Assembly: GCA_023398165.1 (NCBI GenBank)
Contig: JAEWSQ010000012.1
Location: 282,575 to 346,574 of the forward strand
Length of the DNA stretch: 64,000 bases
DNA from: Spirochaetota bacterium
GTDB lineage: Bacteria > Spirochaetota > Spirochaetia > Treponematales > Treponemataceae
Reading direction: 5' to 3'
Shown: positions 63,182 through 64,000 of the stretch, piece after piece
Numbering within the stretch: the stretch's first letter is position 1
How the letters are laid out: each line of letters opens with the position of its first letter
Made by a program: the position numbers and the translations under genes
The notes under the pieces: model-generated
Databases searched by the model: none
What the model was told of the DNA's origin: nothing
Seen by the model: the letters and a program-made list of their open reading frames with translations, nothing else

Positions 63182-64000
63182 ATGAGTAAAGAGTATAAAG
63201 ACGAAAGACAAATAAGCAGGGAGAATTCAGAGTTTGAATTTGAGAATGCGGCAGATAATTCAAAACAGAATCTTGATGCAAAAGAGTATACTACGGTCTC
63301 CTCAAATAGTATTGGTGAAGTGGGGAAAACTTTACCGGATAAAAAAACAGCAGGTGTTCTGGAATCTGAAGCAGAAAAAGAAAACGGAAAAATTTTTATT
63401 CCAAAAGGGGAGGAAGAAATTCCTTTTCAAGAACATACATCGTCTGCGAAGACAGGTAGCGGGTTGCCGGATAATAAAGGGAATTTTGGTTCTTTTGAAA
63501 CTGAGGCCGGAAATGAAAATACCTCTGCTGCTTCCTCTCCTGTAACTATTCTAAATGATGCAAAGCCTTTGACTGATAATACTGCCGGGACATATACTGA
63601 GAAGAACAATACTACTGGAAAGCTTTCAACCGTCACAGTATCGGACACTGTCACCGACACTGACACGGACACCGACACTGATACCGGCACCGATACCGGT
63701 ACTGACTCTGATACTGACACCGATACGGGCACTGATACTGATACCGGCACCGATACGGATACTGACACTGACAACGATACTGAGACGGATACGGACACCG
63801 ATATGGATACTGACACCGATACCGGCACGGACACTGTCACCGACACTGACACCGGCACTGACACGGGTACCGACCACGATAACGGGCACGGCAATGATAT
63901 AGACGGGTATGACGAGAGTAACCCCGGAAACTCGGGCGGGGCAGGCGGCAAAGGAAATGCACCCGGCGGGACTGACACTGATACTGACACCGGCACTGAC
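63182..64000 (+). CDS. Asp-Thr repeat protein, N-terminal part; probable secreted substrate
   Basis: Open from ATG 63182, after GAGGAGGCTTTTT, through the window end: 273 codons seen, no stop. No signal peptide, as expected for a type I substrate whose signal is C-terminal. The first 155 residues are charged, Ser/Thr/Asn-rich and unordered in look. From about residue 153 the chain becomes almost entirely Asp, Thr, Gly and Ser (TDTDTDTGTDTG pattern), with a short Gly/His/Asn/Asp insert near 240 before the repeats resume. Such a stretch is acidic and could bind calcium. I infer a large surface or released adhesin. The reverse strand shows an open Ser-Val repeat frame, which is only a shadow. 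Confidence 0.8.
   Translation, partial: MSKEYKDERQISRENSEFEFENAADNSKQNLDAKEYTTVSSNSIGEVGKTLPDKKTAGVLESEAEKENGKIFIPKGEEEIPFQEHTSSAKTGSGLPDNKGNFGSFETEAGNENTSAASSPVTILNDAKPLTDNTAGTYTEKNNTTGKLSTVTVSDTVTDTDTDTDTDTGTDTGTDSDTDTDTGTDTDTGTDTDTDTDNDTETDTDTDMDTDTDTGTDTVTDTDTGTDTGTDHDNGHGNDIDGYDESNPGNSGGAGGKGNAPGGTDTDTDTGTD
63637..64000 (+). repeat. Degenerate 6-base tandem repeat coding Asp-Thr
   Basis: Units of the form GAyACn (GATACT, GACACC, GATACG, GACACT) follow one another from about 63637 to 63865, with GGCACn variants, and start again at about 63970. Because the unit is six bases, copy-number change keeps the frame. The degenerate third positions argue that the repeat is old or under coding selection rather than recently expanded. 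Confidence 0.85.

Noticed and set aside
63427..63996. Reverse-strand ORF rich in Ser-Val and Pro
   Set aside because: It is the antisense reading of the Asp-Thr repeat; the six-base unit keeps that frame open. It has no ribosome site, and the forward frame has a good start and fits the operon.
63637..64000. Possible CRISPR array
   Set aside because: The units are only six bases, contiguous and coding, with no spacers.

Overview
The window looks like a chromosomal segment of a spirochaete close to Treponema. This is inferred from the style of the prolyl-tRNA synthetase, the 'NGTKEG' start of the mature sugar-binding protein, two methyl-accepting chemotaxis proteins, GerMN, SIMPL and FecR-domain envelope proteins, and the many carbohydrate genes. 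The DNA leans AT-rich and most genes sit in short, tightly packed or overlapping operons. No phage, insertion sequence or CRISPR array was seen.

Layout. 1-4.0 kb: end of an unidentified gene, proS, an exported hypothetical and a GerMN protein. 4.1-12.7 kb: a sugar module with a soluble sensor kinase carrying a LacI-like sugar-binding domain, its NarL-type regulator, a GH52 beta-xylosidase and a three-gene ABC importer. 12.8-17.6 kb: glycerol operon (glpK, GlpA-like and partner oxidoreductase, DUF1667). 17.6-25.9 kb: SIMPL protein, two chemoreceptors, a response regulator, a CDF metal exporter and a DapB-like enzyme. 26-29.3 kb: HAD hydrolase plus GH36 alpha-galactosidase. 29.3-33.2 kb: glnA plus an ANTAR regulator, divergent from glmS with overlapping promoters. 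33.3-38.1 kb: fused ECF vitamin transporter, PdxK-type kinase, PLP aminotransferase and Lrp regulator. 38.2-42.3 kb: TetR-controlled GH13 glycosidase and a YtrA-type regulator with its ABC exporter. 42.3-50.4 kb: Nudix hydrolase, a cyclase/FecR/IPT operon, tRNA-Thr(CGU) beside a small palindromic element, and a protein with two cyclic-nucleotide-binding domains. 50.5-55.2 kb: PHP phosphatase, an apparent pseudo-caspase and a lipoprotein with InlB-type repeats.

55.6-64 kb is the most unusual part: a type I secretion-like locus behind a strong promoter. It encodes a TolC-like protein, an ABC exporter subunit, a protein with three hemerythrin domains, a second ABC exporter subunit, an HlyD-type adaptor and the start of a large Asp-Thr-repeat protein that runs off the window. 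The TolC-like gene and both exporter genes carry in-frame TAG codons; the first exporter gene also has two frameshifts, and both ATPase domains lack key catalytic residues. The hemerythrin and adaptor genes are intact. This is either a decaying system, a set of assembly errors, or an exporter with unusual decoding and energetics.

Several genes scattered through the window have a good -10 box only five to seven bases before the ATG and no Shine-Dalgarno sequence, suggesting leaderless mRNAs.
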